The notes under the pieces are model-generated. The model did not search any database, was not told the DNA's origin, and worked only from the letters and a program-made list of their open reading frames with translations. Below, one piece after another: positions 33,827 through 42,534 of a stretch of DNA of 64,000 nucleotides. Each line of letters begins with the position of its first letter. The stretch's first letter is position 1. Source of the DNA: Chitinivorax sp. PXF-14 (GTDB lineage: Bacteria > Pseudomonadota > Gammaproteobacteria > Burkholderiales > SCOH01); the NCBI RefSeq assembly GCF_040812015.1, contig NZ_JBFNXJ010000005.1, positions 222,330-286,329 of the forward strand, given 5' to 3'. The translations under genes were made by a program, and so were the position numbers.

Positions 33827-35545
33827 TTGTCTGATATTACTTTTGCCGATCTCGGCCTGCACCCATCCATTCTCAAGGCGCTGGACGAAGCGGGCTATAC
33901 CGCTCCCACGCCGATCCAGGCTGCAGCCATTCCCGAGATCGTTGCCGGCCATGACGTGATGGCTTCCGCCCAGACCGGCACTGGCAAGACCGCGGGCTTC
34001 ATGCTGCCCGCGCTGCAGAAACTGACCGAAGAATCCAAGGTGCAAGGCCGTGGCCCGCGCATCCTGGTACTGACCCCGACCCGCGAACTGGCGCAGCAGG
34101 TTGCGCAAGCCGCCCAGACCTACGGCAAGAACCTGCGTCGCGCCAAGGTTGTCAGCATCGTTGGCGGCGTGTCCTACCGCACGCAGAACCAGGTGCTCGA
34201 CAAGCCTTATGAAATCCTGGTGGCCACGCCTGGCCGTCTGATCGACCAGATCAACAGCGGCCGCATCGATTTCTCGCGCCTTGAAATGCTGATTCTCGAC
34301 GAAGCTGACCGCATGCTCGACATGGGCTTCTCCGACGACGTGCTGGCCATTGCCGAAGCCACGCCGGCAGACCGCCAGACCGCGCTGTTCTCGGCGACGC
34401 TCGAAGGTGTCGTCGGCCGCCTCGCCGACAAGCTGCTGAAGACGCCGAAGCGCCTGCAGATCGCAGCGCAGACCGCGCGTCACGAACAGATCGAGCAGAA
34501 GCTGCACTATGTGGACGACCTGAGCCACAAGCACCGCCTGCTCAACCATTTCATCCGCGACACGGAAGTCAAGCAGGCCATCGTGTTCACCGCGACCAAG
34601 CGCGATGCCGATACGCTGGCTGACGACCTGGCCGCAGAAGGCTTCCCGGCTGCTGCCCTGCATGGCGACATGCAGCAGCGCGACCGTCAGCGCACGCTGA
34701 CCCGTCTGCGCAGCGGCGCGGTGCGCATCCTCGTCGCGACCGACGTGGCCGCACGCGGTATCGACGTTGCCGGCATCAGCCACGTCATCAACTTCGACCT
34801 GCCCAAGTTCGCCGAAGACTATGTACACCGTATCGGCCGTACCGGCCGCGCCGGCTCCAGCGGTATCGCGATCTCGTTCGCGGGCCGTCAGGACGTGATG
34901 CTGCTCAAGCGCATCGAACGCTTCACCGGCCAGTCGATCGCACCGTTCGAAGTCGAAGGCATGGAAGCCCGCTTCAAGCCGCGTGAATTCACCGGCGGTG
35001 GTCGTGGCGAAGGCCGTGGCCAGGGCCGTGGCGGCAAGCCCGGTGGTTTTGGCGGTGGCCGTGGCCGCAGCGGTGGCTTCGGTGGCGGCGGCAACCGTGA
35101 CTTCGCGCCGCGCCGTGAAGGCCAGGGCCAAGGCCAAGGCCGTTCGCAGGGTTTCGGCGGCGAACAGCGCGCACCGCGTGAAGGCGGCTTCGGCGGCGAA
35201 CAACGCAGCTTCAACAGCCAGCCTCGTTCGTTCAACAACGAGCAGCGCTTTGGCGACCGTTCCGGCTTCGGCGGCGATCGCAACCGCGAAGGTCGCAGCT
35301 TTGGTGGCGAACAACGCGAAGGCCGCAGTTTCGGCGGCGACCGCGAAGGTCGTAACGTCGGTGGCGAGCAGCGCGAAGGCCGTAGCTTCGGCGGTGACCG
35401 CGAAGGCCGCAGCTTTGGTGGCGAGCGCGCTCCGCGCAGCTTTGGCGACCGTGGCGGCCGTAGCTTCGGCGACAACCGTGGCAACGGCGACCGTAGCTTC
35501 GGCGATCGTTCGAGCCGTCCGGCTCCGCGTAACCGCGACCGCTGA
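33827..35545 (+). CDS. DEAD-box RNA helicase (RhlE-like) with RG-rich tail, TTG start
   Basis: A 572-residue ATP-dependent RNA helicase. The core has the Q motif (PTPIQAAAIPEI), motif I AQTGTGKT (48-55), PTRELAQQ, DEAD in LILDEADRMLDMGF, SAT in LFSATLEG, and the HRIGRTGRAG motif VI. The last ~190 residues are an Arg/Gly-rich, low-complexity tail with repeated REGRSFGG units, typical of RNA-binding, phase-separating helicase tails. Translation starts at TTG (33827): AAGGA lies 8 bases upstream and no in-frame ATG precedes the Q motif. Such helicases help ribosome assembly and mRNA decay at low temperature. RhlE-type is the best match, but csd/dbp paralogues cannot be excluded. Confidence 0.9.
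   Translation: MSDITFADLGLHPSILKALDEAGYTAPTPIQAAAIPEIVAGHDVMASAQTGTGKTAGFMLPALQKLTEESKVQGRGPRILVLTPTRELAQQVAQAAQTYGKNLRRAKVVSIVGGVSYRTQNQVLDKPYEILVATPGRLIDQINSGRIDFSRLEMLILDEADRMLDMGFSDDVLAIAEATPADRQTALFSATLEGVVGRLADKLLKTPKRLQIAAQTARHEQIEQKLHYVDDLSHKHRLLNHFIRDTEVKQAIVFTATKRDADTLADDLAAEGFPAAALHGDMQQRDRQRTLTRLRSGAVRILVATDVAARGIDVAGISHVINFDLPKFAEDYVHRIGRTGRAGSSGIAISFAGRQDVMLLKRIERFTGQSIAPFEVEGMEARFKPREFTGGGRGEGRGQGRGGKPGGFGGGRGRSGGFGGGGNRDFAPRREGQGQGQGRSQGFGGEQRAPREGGFGGEQRSFNSQPRSFNNEQRFGDRSGFGGDRNREGRSFGGEQREGRSFGGDREGRNVGGEQREGRSFGGDREGRSFGGERAPRSFGDRGGRSFGDNRGNGDRSFGDRSSRPAPRNRDR
35285..35430 (+). repeat. In-frame REGRSFGG repeat coding tract
   Basis: About six imperfect copies of a 24-30 base unit encoding REGRSFGG(E/D)(Q/R), within the helicase tail; flanking FGG and RSF motifs extend the pattern back to ~35160 and on to ~35510. 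The unit length is a multiple of three, so changes in copy number would keep frame. Confidence 0.7.
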
Positions 35546-35608
35546 TCGTTCGGCGGTGAGCACATAAGCTCACCGGCTGGCGGGCACCCCGCCAGCGGAG
35601 CGACGCAA

Positions 35609-35638
35609 AAAAGCCGTGTGGGCAACCACACGGCTTTT
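35609..35638 (+). terminator. Intrinsic, probably bidirectional terminator
   Basis: Stem GCCGTGTGG / CCACACGGC with GNRA-type loop GCAA, flanked by A4-A6 before and T4 after, so it should work for the helicase gene on the plus strand and for tldD on the minus strand. A second GC hairpin (CTGGCGGG/CCCGCCAG) lies just upstream. Confidence 0.85.
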
Positions 35639-35682
35639 CTCATGCCCGGCCGCCACGTGATGCGGCCGGAACGTGGGGCGAC

Positions 35683-37158
35683 TCAGGCGGTGCCGCCGAC
35701 CGTCAACCCGCCGTCGATACGCAAGGTCGGCTGGCCTACGCCCACCGGCACGCTCTGCCCCTCCTTGCCGCAGGTGCCGACACCGGGGTCGAGCTGCATA
35801 TCGTTGCCGATCATGGTCACGCGCGTCAGCACGTCGGGGCCGTTGCCGATCAGCGTGGCGCCCTTGACCGGATAGGTCAGCTTGCCGTTCTCGATCATGT
35901 AGGCCTCAGCCGCCGAGAACACGAACTTGCCGCTGGTGATGTCAACCTGACCACCGCCGAAATTGGCGGCATAGATGCCATGCTTGACCGAGGCGATGAT
36001 CTCTTCCGGGCTCTTGTCGCCCGCCATCATGCAGGTGTTGGTCATGCGTGGCATCGGGATGTGCGCGTAGGATTCGCGCCGGCCGTTGCCGGTCACCCCC
36101 ACGCCCATCAGACGCGCATTCAGGCTGTCCTGCAGATAGCCTTGCAGGATGCCATCCTCGATCAGCACCGTGCGCTGGGTCGGGTTGCCCTCGTCGTCAA
36201 CGTTGAGCGAGCCGCGCCGCTGCGGCAGCGTGCCGTCGTCGACCACGGTGACGCCGCGCGCGGCAACCTGCTGGCCGATGCGGTTGGAGAAGGCACTCGA
36301 ACCCTTGCGGTTGAAATCCCCTTCGAGGCCGTGCCCGATCGCCTCGTGCAGCAGGATGCCGGGCCAGCCAGCACCGAGCACCACCGTCATCTCGCCGGCC
36401 GGCGCGGGCCTGGCGGCGAGGTTGACGGCAGCCTGGTGCACCGCCTTGGCCGCGTAGTCGCGCAGCATCTGGTCGTCGAAATAGCCATAGTCGAAACGGC
36501 CGCCGCCACCGGCGCTGCCCTGCTCGCGCCGGCCATTCTCCTCGATGATCACCTGCACCGACACGCGCACCAGCGGGCGCACATCGGCGCCGCGCACGCC
36601 ATCGTGGCGCGCCACCATGACCACCTCGTACTCGCCGGCCAGATGGGCGATGACCTGGGTCACGCGCGGGTCAGCGGTGCGGGCATAGCCTTCGAGCCGT
36701 TCGAGCAGTTCCACCTTGTCGGCGTCGGTGAGGCTGGCGATCGGGTCCATCGGCAGGTACAGGCCGCGCCCCGAGGCCCGCTGCAGTACGCCGACTGAGC
36801 GCGAGCCGCCGGCACGCGCGATGGCGCGCGTGGCCTCGGCCGCCTGTTTCAGCGCCGGCAGGCTGATGTCGTCGGAATAGGCGAACGCAGTCTTCTCGCC
36901 CGACACGGCGCGCACGCCGACGCCCTGATCGATGTTGAAGCTGCCGGACTTGACGATGCCCTCTTCCAGCGTCCAGCCCTCGGAGCGGCTGTACTGGAAA
37001 TACAGGTCGGCATAGTCGACGTCGTGGGTCATGATGTCCGAGAACACCCGGTCCAGCGCCCGATCGTCGAGCGAATAGGGTATCAGCAGGGTGTCCTGGG
37101 CAGTATCGAACAGGGCATCGACGTCGACGGTGGCAGCCGTGGCTTGGGCGACAGACAT
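35683..37158 (-). CDS. tldD: Metalloprotease TldD
   Basis: A 491-residue protein of the TldD/PmbA (U62) family, which with TldE/PmbA forms a zinc peptidase that degrades unfolded peptides and processes microcin B17 and related substrates. The metal motif is HEAIGH at 271-276 (HExxxH) in LLHEAIGHGLEGDFNRKG. The conserved C-terminal GTCGKEGQSVPVGVGQPTLR is complete. Normal length. It is the last gene of the yhdP - nit - membrane protein - tldD operon, with 10 bases from the membrane-protein gene. No pmbA partner is in the window. Confidence 0.96.
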   Translation of the reverse strand: MSVAQATAATVDVDALFDTAQDTLLIPYSLDDRALDRVFSDIMTHDVDYADLYFQYSRSEGWTLEEGIVKSGSFNIDQGVGVRAVSGEKTAFAYSDDISLPALKQAAEATRAIARAGGSRSVGVLQRASGRGLYLPMDPIASLTDADKVELLERLEGYARTADPRVTQVIAHLAGEYEVVMVARHDGVRGADVRPLVRVSVQVIIEENGRREQGSAGGGGRFDYGYFDDQMLRDYAAKAVHQAAVNLAARPAPAGEMTVVLGAGWPGILLHEAIGHGLEGDFNRKGSSAFSNRIGQQVAARGVTVVDDGTLPQRRGSLNVDDEGNPTQRTVLIEDGILQGYLQDSLNARLMGVGVTGNGRRESYAHIPMPRMTNTCMMAGDKSPEEIIASVKHGIYAANFGGGQVDITSGKFVFSAAEAYMIENGKLTYPVKGATLIGNGPDVLTRVTMIGNDMQLDPGVGTCGKEGQSVPVGVGQPTLRIDGGLTVGGTA

Positions 37159-37168
37159 GGGGTTTCCT

Positions 37169-37669
37169 TTATGGGCGCGGCGGCCGCGGCTTCACGCTGC
37201 GCCGTCGCTGGGGGCGTTGTGCTTCGTCTTCGTTGAGACGCGCCAGCAGATCATTGAGTTCCGATTGTAACGCAAGCAACTGGCCGCGTCGCAGGCCGGC
37301 CGCCGCGCCCCAGACGGCAAAGGCGATGGCGAGGTATTGCATTGTGGCGGCCAGGTGCAGCTCGCTCGCCCAGTGGAGCCCGCCCCCCACCAGCTTGGCC
37401 AGCGGCAGCAGGAAGAACAGCGCCATACCGAACACCAGACTCGTGGCGCCGCGGCTCCTCAAGTCGATGCGCACCAGCGCGGCGTAACTCACCAGCCCCG
37501 CCAACGCACTCGCCAGCCAGTACAGCGGCGAGGGCGGCAGCGCCAGCCCGGTGCGCCAGGCCAGCGCCGCGCCGCCCGCGAGCCACAGCCACCACCAGCG
37601 CGCGAGATGGCGCACGAAGTTGTGCTGGCTCGCCAGCATATCGGCCGGATCGCGCCTGAGGAATTTCAC
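37169..37669 (-). CDS. Hypothetical membrane protein, 166 aa
   Basis: A 166-residue protein with about four membrane segments (WWWLWLAGGAALAW; LYWLASALAGLVSYAALV; SLVFGMALFFLLPLAKLV; LAIAFAVWGAAAGL) and a basic, Pro/Arg-rich C-terminal tail preceded by an amphipathic helix (LNDLLARLNEDE). Its start overlaps the nitrilase-like gene by 4 bases (37666-37669). No named family recognised; a conserved inner-membrane protein of this operon in related bacteria is the most I can say. Confidence 0.7.
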   Translation of the reverse strand: MKFLRRDPADMLASQHNFVRHLARWWWLWLAGGAALAWRTGLALPPSPLYWLASALAGLVSYAALVRIDLRSRGATSLVFGMALFFLLPLAKLVGGGLHWASELHLAATMQYLAIAFAVWGAAAGLRRGQLLALQSELNDLLARLNEDEAQRPQRRRSVKPRPPRP

Positions 37670-38523
37670 AATGTGCGGTGCTGCAGGGCGGGCAGGCTGT
37701 TGCGCAGCTTCTGCTGGTAGTCGGCGTTGATATTGGCAATCACCACGCCCGAGCCGCGCGACAGGCGGTCCAGCACCACGCCCCAGGGGTCGACGATCAT
37801 GCTGTGGCCGTGCGTCTCGCGGCCATTGAGGTGATAGCCGCCCTGCGCCGCCGCCACGACGTAGGCCATGTTCTCGATCGCCCGCGCGCGGATCAGTGTT
37901 TCCCAGTGCGCCTTGCCCGTGGTCTCGGTAAAGGCGGCCGGCACCACGATCAGGTCGACCGGGTGCATGGCGCGATACAGCTCGGGAAAACGCAGGTCGT
38001 AGCAGATCGACAGGCCCATGCGGCCGAATGGCGTCTCCACCACCACCACGCTGCTGCCGGGCTCGATCGTGCGCTCCTCGTGGTAGCGCTCGCCGCCCAT
38101 CTCAAGGCCGAACAGGTGGATCTTGTCGTAACGCGCGGCGAGCTTGCCGCGGTCGTCGAAAACAAGGCAGGCATTGCGCACCTTACCGGGCTGGCTGGAC
38201 ACCAGCGGCACCGAGCCGCCGACCAGCCACATCTTGTGCTTCTTCGCCATACGCGCGAGAAAGCGCTGGATCGGGCCGCGGCCCTCTTCTTCGGCCACCT
38301 CGACCTTGTCGGTCTCCTTCATGCCCATGATCGCGAAATACTCGGGCAGCACGGCGAGCCTTGCGCCCTCCTTCGCGGCCATCTCGATCAGCATCTCGGC
38401 CTCGGCGAGATTGGCGCTGACCGACGGCCCCGACGCCATCTGCAGCGCGGCGATGCGCACCATGCCGCTGGCTGCCGGCGCCGCCTTGCGCGGCTTGCTG
38501 GCACTACGGGCCTTGGTTGACAT
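37666..38523 (-). CDS. Nitrilase-superfamily amidase (deaminated glutathione amidase-like)
   Basis: A 285-residue C-N hydrolase with the full catalytic triad: Glu61 (AVLPEYF), Lys134 (YDKIHLF), Cys174 (SICYDLRFPELYR). The Tyr-Asp-Leu-Arg-Phe-Pro-Glu context is that of Nit1/YbeM-type enzymes that hydrolyse deaminated glutathione, a metabolite-repair role. The N-terminal ~20 residues (MSTKARSASKPRKAAPAASG) form a basic tail absent from most relatives; a later start at Met21 (MVRIAALQ) would give the family length. Cytosolic. It lies between yhdP (19 bases) and the membrane-protein gene (overlap). Confidence 0.85.
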   Translation of the reverse strand: MSTKARSASKPRKAAPAASGMVRIAALQMASGPSVSANLAEAEMLIEMAAKEGARLAVLPEYFAIMGMKETDKVEVAEEEGRGPIQRFLARMAKKHKMWLVGGSVPLVSSQPGKVRNACLVFDDRGKLAARYDKIHLFGLEMGGERYHEERTIEPGSSVVVVETPFGRMGLSICYDLRFPELYRAMHPVDLIVVPAAFTETTGKAHWETLIRARAIENMAYVVAAAQGGYHLNGRETHGHSMIVDPWGVVLDRLSRGSGVVIANINADYQQKLRNSLPALQHRTL

Positions 38524-38542
38524 GTCTACCTCCGTTTTTATG

Positions 38543-41500
38543 CTATTCAGACCGCAACAACGCCCCTGCCGACTGCACCTTCTCCACCTTCGGGTCGCGC
38601 CAGTCGCCGGTGATCTGGTATTCGTAGGCGATCAACTGACCAATGGGGTCTTTCAGCAGCTTTTGCAAGACCAGCGCACCGACACCGGCAATCGGGTTGG
38701 CCAGCGCGGCCCAGGTCGCGATCGACACGCCCTCGCCCAGCGCCGGCACCACGCGCACGCGCAGGTTCTGCCGTTCACGCGCGACATCGACCTCGCCGCG
38801 CATGGTGATCACGGCGGACGGGCTGACGATGCCGATGCCGTCGGTGCTCATCACCCCCTTGGCCACCTGCGTCTTGCCGGTGATGGTTTCGAAGGCCATG
38901 CCCTCGCTGAATACATCGCCGAAATCGAGTGAAATGCGCCTGGGCAGCGATTGCAGGCTGATGATCGACAACAGCCGGCCGACGCCCGGGTCGATCTTGG
39001 CAAACTGGCCGTTCTTGGCCTCCAGCGACAGCGCGCCGGACAGCGTGGCGAGATCCGGATCGTAGGGGCTGCCCTGCCAGGCAAGCTGCCCTTCGAGCTT
39101 GGCCGTGCCGCGCCGGATCATGTCGGCGTAGCCGAAGCGCGCCAGATACTTGCCCACGTCGTCGCTGTCGAAACGCAGATTGAACTGCGACTGCTCGGGC
39201 CGGGCGCGATAGGCCCAGTTGCCATCGGCCTTGAGCGTGCCTTCCGGCGCGCTCAGCGTGAGCCGTTCGATGCGCATGCTGTCGGCCTTGGGCGCCACCT
39301 TGAGCTCCAGCTTGCCGATGTTCCTTTCTTTATAGAGCAGCGTGTCAACACTGGCGTCGATCGTCGGCAGGTTGCTGGGCCGCTTAGCGCTCTCGCCCGC
39401 CTCGCGCTCGGCGCTGGCCAGCGGCAACTGCAACCGCTTGAGCCGCGCGGTGACGCGCCCGGATTCAAAGCTGTTCCAGCTCAGCAGGCCCTGCAGCTCG
39501 CGGCTGCTGACGTTGAACAGCCATGAGCTGCCCTCGTGCTGGGCCGACAGGTGCACATCCTGGAAGCGCTTGTCGATCACCGTCGCGGTGTTCAGGCGCA
39601 GGTCGTTGATGTACAGCGCCGAGCCGGGCTGGCCGTTGTCGTCCCCCGCCAGCAAGGGCAGCCAGCGATCCATGTCGAGCGCCGACAGGCTGCCGCTGAT
39701 GGTGAGCCCAGGCTTGCCGATCTGCGGCAATGGGATCGCCTCGCTCGCGGCCCCCGCCACATCGGGCGCGGGGGACAGCAGCAGCTGCGACACCAGCGGC
39801 TGGTTTGGCCGCGCCAGGTTGTCGTACACCATCAGCTTGTCGAGCCGCAACTGCCAGCGGGTCTGGTCGGCCGCGTCATGCAGCTGCACGCGCAGGGCCT
39901 TCGGCTCGGCCGCAATCTTGGCGAACGGGGACGGCAGTTCGGAGGCGATGCCCTGCAGCGTCGAATCGACCGTCAGCTCGGTTGCGTGCTGGTGCAGCGC
40001 TAGATTGAACTGGTAGGTGGTATCACCTTTCAGACCGCGGTACAGCGGATGCGGGAAAGCATGCTGCAGGCCCGCCACGGTTGCCCGCCCGCGCCCGCCG
40101 ATGCGCACCGTGCCGTTGGGCAGGGTATCGCCATTCGCCACGAAATGCCCGCCCAGCGCCTCGCCGCCGATATTGCTGAAGGCAATACCCTGCTCGGTGA
40201 ACTGCAGCACGCCGTTGACCTGATCGAGCACCGGCACGGACTTGCCGAAGTCGAGCCGGTTCGACGTGAGCCGCGCGGCCCCCTTGACCTTGGTGTTGTC
40301 CGGGTTAGCCAGCGGGATGTCGAGCTTCAGCGCCAGCTTGGTGTTGCCGTCGGCGCGCGCCGTATTGGTGAAGCCGTCGAGCGTTGCGTTGACGGGGCTC
40401 TTGTCGATAAAGCGCAGGAAATCGTCGGTGCGGCCATCCACCTCGCCGTCCACCGTCAGCTTCTCCCCGCCGGACAGGCTGGGGATGCGGGCATCGACGC
40501 GGGTCAGCCGCGTGCCGAGGATGCCGCCGCTGCTGGCGCGGATGTCGAGGCTGTCGCCATGGAAGCTCAGCTTCGCGTCGATCGCGTCGATCTGCGGCCA
40601 GCTTGGCGCGTAGACGAGATCGACGTCGCGCGCGTCGAAGTCGACGCGGAAGCTGCCGTCGCTGCCCGGCTTGTCGAAGGGGAATTGCGCGAGATTGCCG
40701 CGCAGCACCATGTGCACGTTGTCAGCGACACCCTTCTTCAGCGCATCGCGCAGCCAGTCACGCGTATTCTGCCCCACCACCAGCGGCAGGTAGCGCCACA
40801 CCGCGTTGGCCTGCACCTTGCTGGCATCGGCCTCGAACTTGGCGACACCGCCCGCCGGGCCCTGCTCGTAGTCGCCTTCGAAACGCAGTTGCAGGTCGTC
40901 GCTGGCAACGCGCATGCGCTTGAAATGCAGCGCCCAGCGCTGGTCGTCGCGGCGCCAGTCGACCAGCGACTCGAAGCGCCCGAGCGGCAGCGGCTCGGCG
41001 AACACCTTGGGCAAGGACAGCCGCGCGGTGTTGGACGACAGCGACAGGGTGCCGCCCTTTTCGCTGCCGACGATGCCGCCGCTGATGTCGCTGAAGCCCG
41101 GCAGATTCTCGAAGGCGTTGAGGCTCAGGCCGTCGAAGTCGGCGCGGAAGCTGTACTTTGCCGGTGTATCAACCGGCCACTCGAAGGACAGGTTGTGCAG
41201 CCGCCCCTCGGGCCGGGTCTGGCCCAGGAGGTCGAGCCAGCGCGGCGGCAGCGGCAGATGGCCGGCCAGCGCGACGAGCGGCGCCAGGTCGACGTCGGGC
41301 GCCGACAGCGCCGAAGGCCGCCACTGCGCCTGAGCATCGCGCGCCAGCTCGAGCTGCACGTCGTGCGCCTCGATAGCCGGCCGCTGGCGCGGCTTGAGCA
41401 TCACGCGTTCGAGCTTGAGCAGGTAGCGCGCAGCGGAGTGTTCGAGCTCGAACTGGGTATCGAGCTTGTCGACGCTGAGCGGTTCGCTGCGCTCGCCAAA

Positions 41501-42409
41501 CCCGACAGTCACCTGGTTCAGCCCCAGTTTCAGCCACAGCGACTGAAAGCCGCCGCGATCGAGCTTCACACGGCCTTCGACGCCGCCCTTGCCTTGCTGG
41601 ACATCCACCGGATACGGCAGCCAGCGCCGCCAGGCGACGAGATCGGCATAGGGCAGCGCGAAATCGAGGTAGCCGGACCAGTTCTCGGGCTTGGCGATGC
41701 CATGGCCGCGCAAGGAGCCGGAGACATTGAGGCGCGAGGCGAGCTCGGCCGGCGGCGTGCCCTGCAGCGAGAAACGATGGGTGCGCAGGAAATTATCGAG
41801 CGTCAGACTCACCTGCCGCACCGCGAGCGGCGGCGCATCGCGCAGCGCGTCGTGCCAGCTCAGCGCCGCGCCGCGCACGCGGATGTGGCTCTGCTCGAGC
41901 ATCCAGTCGCCAAAGCCGGAGCCGCCACCGGCCGCGTTCAGCGGGATGCCGGCGAGCGAGATCACGCCATCCTTGCCGCGGTACAGCGCCAGGTCGGGCT
42001 GGTCGAGCTCGATCAGCGAAAAGCGCGGCCGCATCAATAGCGGCGACCACCACGACAAGGTGGCGCTGACACGCCCGAAGCTCAGCGCCGGCCGGCCTGC
42101 CGGGTCATAGAGCCGGACATCGCGCAGCAGCACCTGCGGCTGAATGCCTTTCCAGCGCCCTTCCAGCTGGCCGATCGCCACCGGCACGCCGAATTCGCGC
42201 GAGGCAAGACGCATGATATCGGCGCGGTAGAGATTGATGTCGGGCAGCAGCCAGAACTGCAGCAAGGCCCACGCGGACAGCAGCACGACGGCAAGGCCCA
42301 CGGCCGTCCAGGCCAATGCCCGGGCGTGCCAGCTGAGCAGGCGGGACAGCAGTGACCACAGGCGCGAACGCAGGGAGACGCGGGGGGGAGGATTCGGAGT
42401 ATCGGACAT
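38543..42409 (-). CDS. yhdP: AsmA-like envelope protein YhdP (TIGR02099 type)
   Basis: A 1288-residue single-pass inner-membrane protein with a large periplasmic part. One N-terminal membrane helix (WTAVGLAVVLLSAWALLQFW), then the conserved NLYRADIMRLASREFGVPVA and GRWKGIQPQVLLRDV segments, followed by beta-rich repeats (bridge-like groove) and a conserved C-terminus (GRLLSIISLQSLPRRISLDF, GEGVSIATWAALANPIAGVG). YhdP-type proteins carry phospholipid between membranes. The start is the ATG at 42409; an upstream TTG pair is also possible, and no clear ribosome site is present. It heads the nit-tldD operon and is divergent from glnE. Confidence 0.9.
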   Translation of the reverse strand: MSDTPNPPPRVSLRSRLWSLLSRLLSWHARALAWTAVGLAVVLLSAWALLQFWLLPDINLYRADIMRLASREFGVPVAIGQLEGRWKGIQPQVLLRDVRLYDPAGRPALSFGRVSATLSWWSPLLMRPRFSLIELDQPDLALYRGKDGVISLAGIPLNAAGGGSGFGDWMLEQSHIRVRGAALSWHDALRDAPPLAVRQVSLTLDNFLRTHRFSLQGTPPAELASRLNVSGSLRGHGIAKPENWSGYLDFALPYADLVAWRRWLPYPVDVQQGKGGVEGRVKLDRGGFQSLWLKLGLNQVTVGFGERSEPLSVDKLDTQFELEHSAARYLLKLERVMLKPRQRPAIEAHDVQLELARDAQAQWRPSALSAPDVDLAPLVALAGHLPLPPRWLDLLGQTRPEGRLHNLSFEWPVDTPAKYSFRADFDGLSLNAFENLPGFSDISGGIVGSEKGGTLSLSSNTARLSLPKVFAEPLPLGRFESLVDWRRDDQRWALHFKRMRVASDDLQLRFEGDYEQGPAGGVAKFEADASKVQANAVWRYLPLVVGQNTRDWLRDALKKGVADNVHMVLRGNLAQFPFDKPGSDGSFRVDFDARDVDLVYAPSWPQIDAIDAKLSFHGDSLDIRASSGGILGTRLTRVDARIPSLSGGEKLTVDGEVDGRTDDFLRFIDKSPVNATLDGFTNTARADGNTKLALKLDIPLANPDNTKVKGAARLTSNRLDFGKSVPVLDQVNGVLQFTEQGIAFSNIGGEALGGHFVANGDTLPNGTVRIGGRGRATVAGLQHAFPHPLYRGLKGDTTYQFNLALHQHATELTVDSTLQGIASELPSPFAKIAAEPKALRVQLHDAADQTRWQLRLDKLMVYDNLARPNQPLVSQLLLSPAPDVAGAASEAIPLPQIGKPGLTISGSLSALDMDRWLPLLAGDDNGQPGSALYINDLRLNTATVIDKRFQDVHLSAQHEGSSWLFNVSSRELQGLLSWNSFESGRVTARLKRLQLPLASAEREAGESAKRPSNLPTIDASVDTLLYKERNIGKLELKVAPKADSMRIERLTLSAPEGTLKADGNWAYRARPEQSQFNLRFDSDDVGKYLARFGYADMIRRGTAKLEGQLAWQGSPYDPDLATLSGALSLEAKNGQFAKIDPGVGRLLSIISLQSLPRRISLDFGDVFSEGMAFETITGKTQVAKGVMSTDGIGIVSPSAVITMRGEVDVARERQNLRVRVVPALGEGVSIATWAALANPIAGVGALVLQKLLKDPIGQLIAYEYQITGDWRDPKVEKVQSAGALLRSE

Positions 42410-42534
42410 CAACAATCAACTAAAAGGCCTGCTCGACTCACCCGGGTGCGCGGTAAGCACTGGCTTTGCCGTCGCACGCTCGCATGCGGTCTTGTTTACA
42501 ATGTAGAAAGCATATTTTATCGGAAGCCCCTTCA

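Noticed and set aside
35160..35510. Repeats resembling a CRISPR or minisatellite
   Set aside because: They are in frame, encode REGRSFGG units in the helicase tail and have no spacers.
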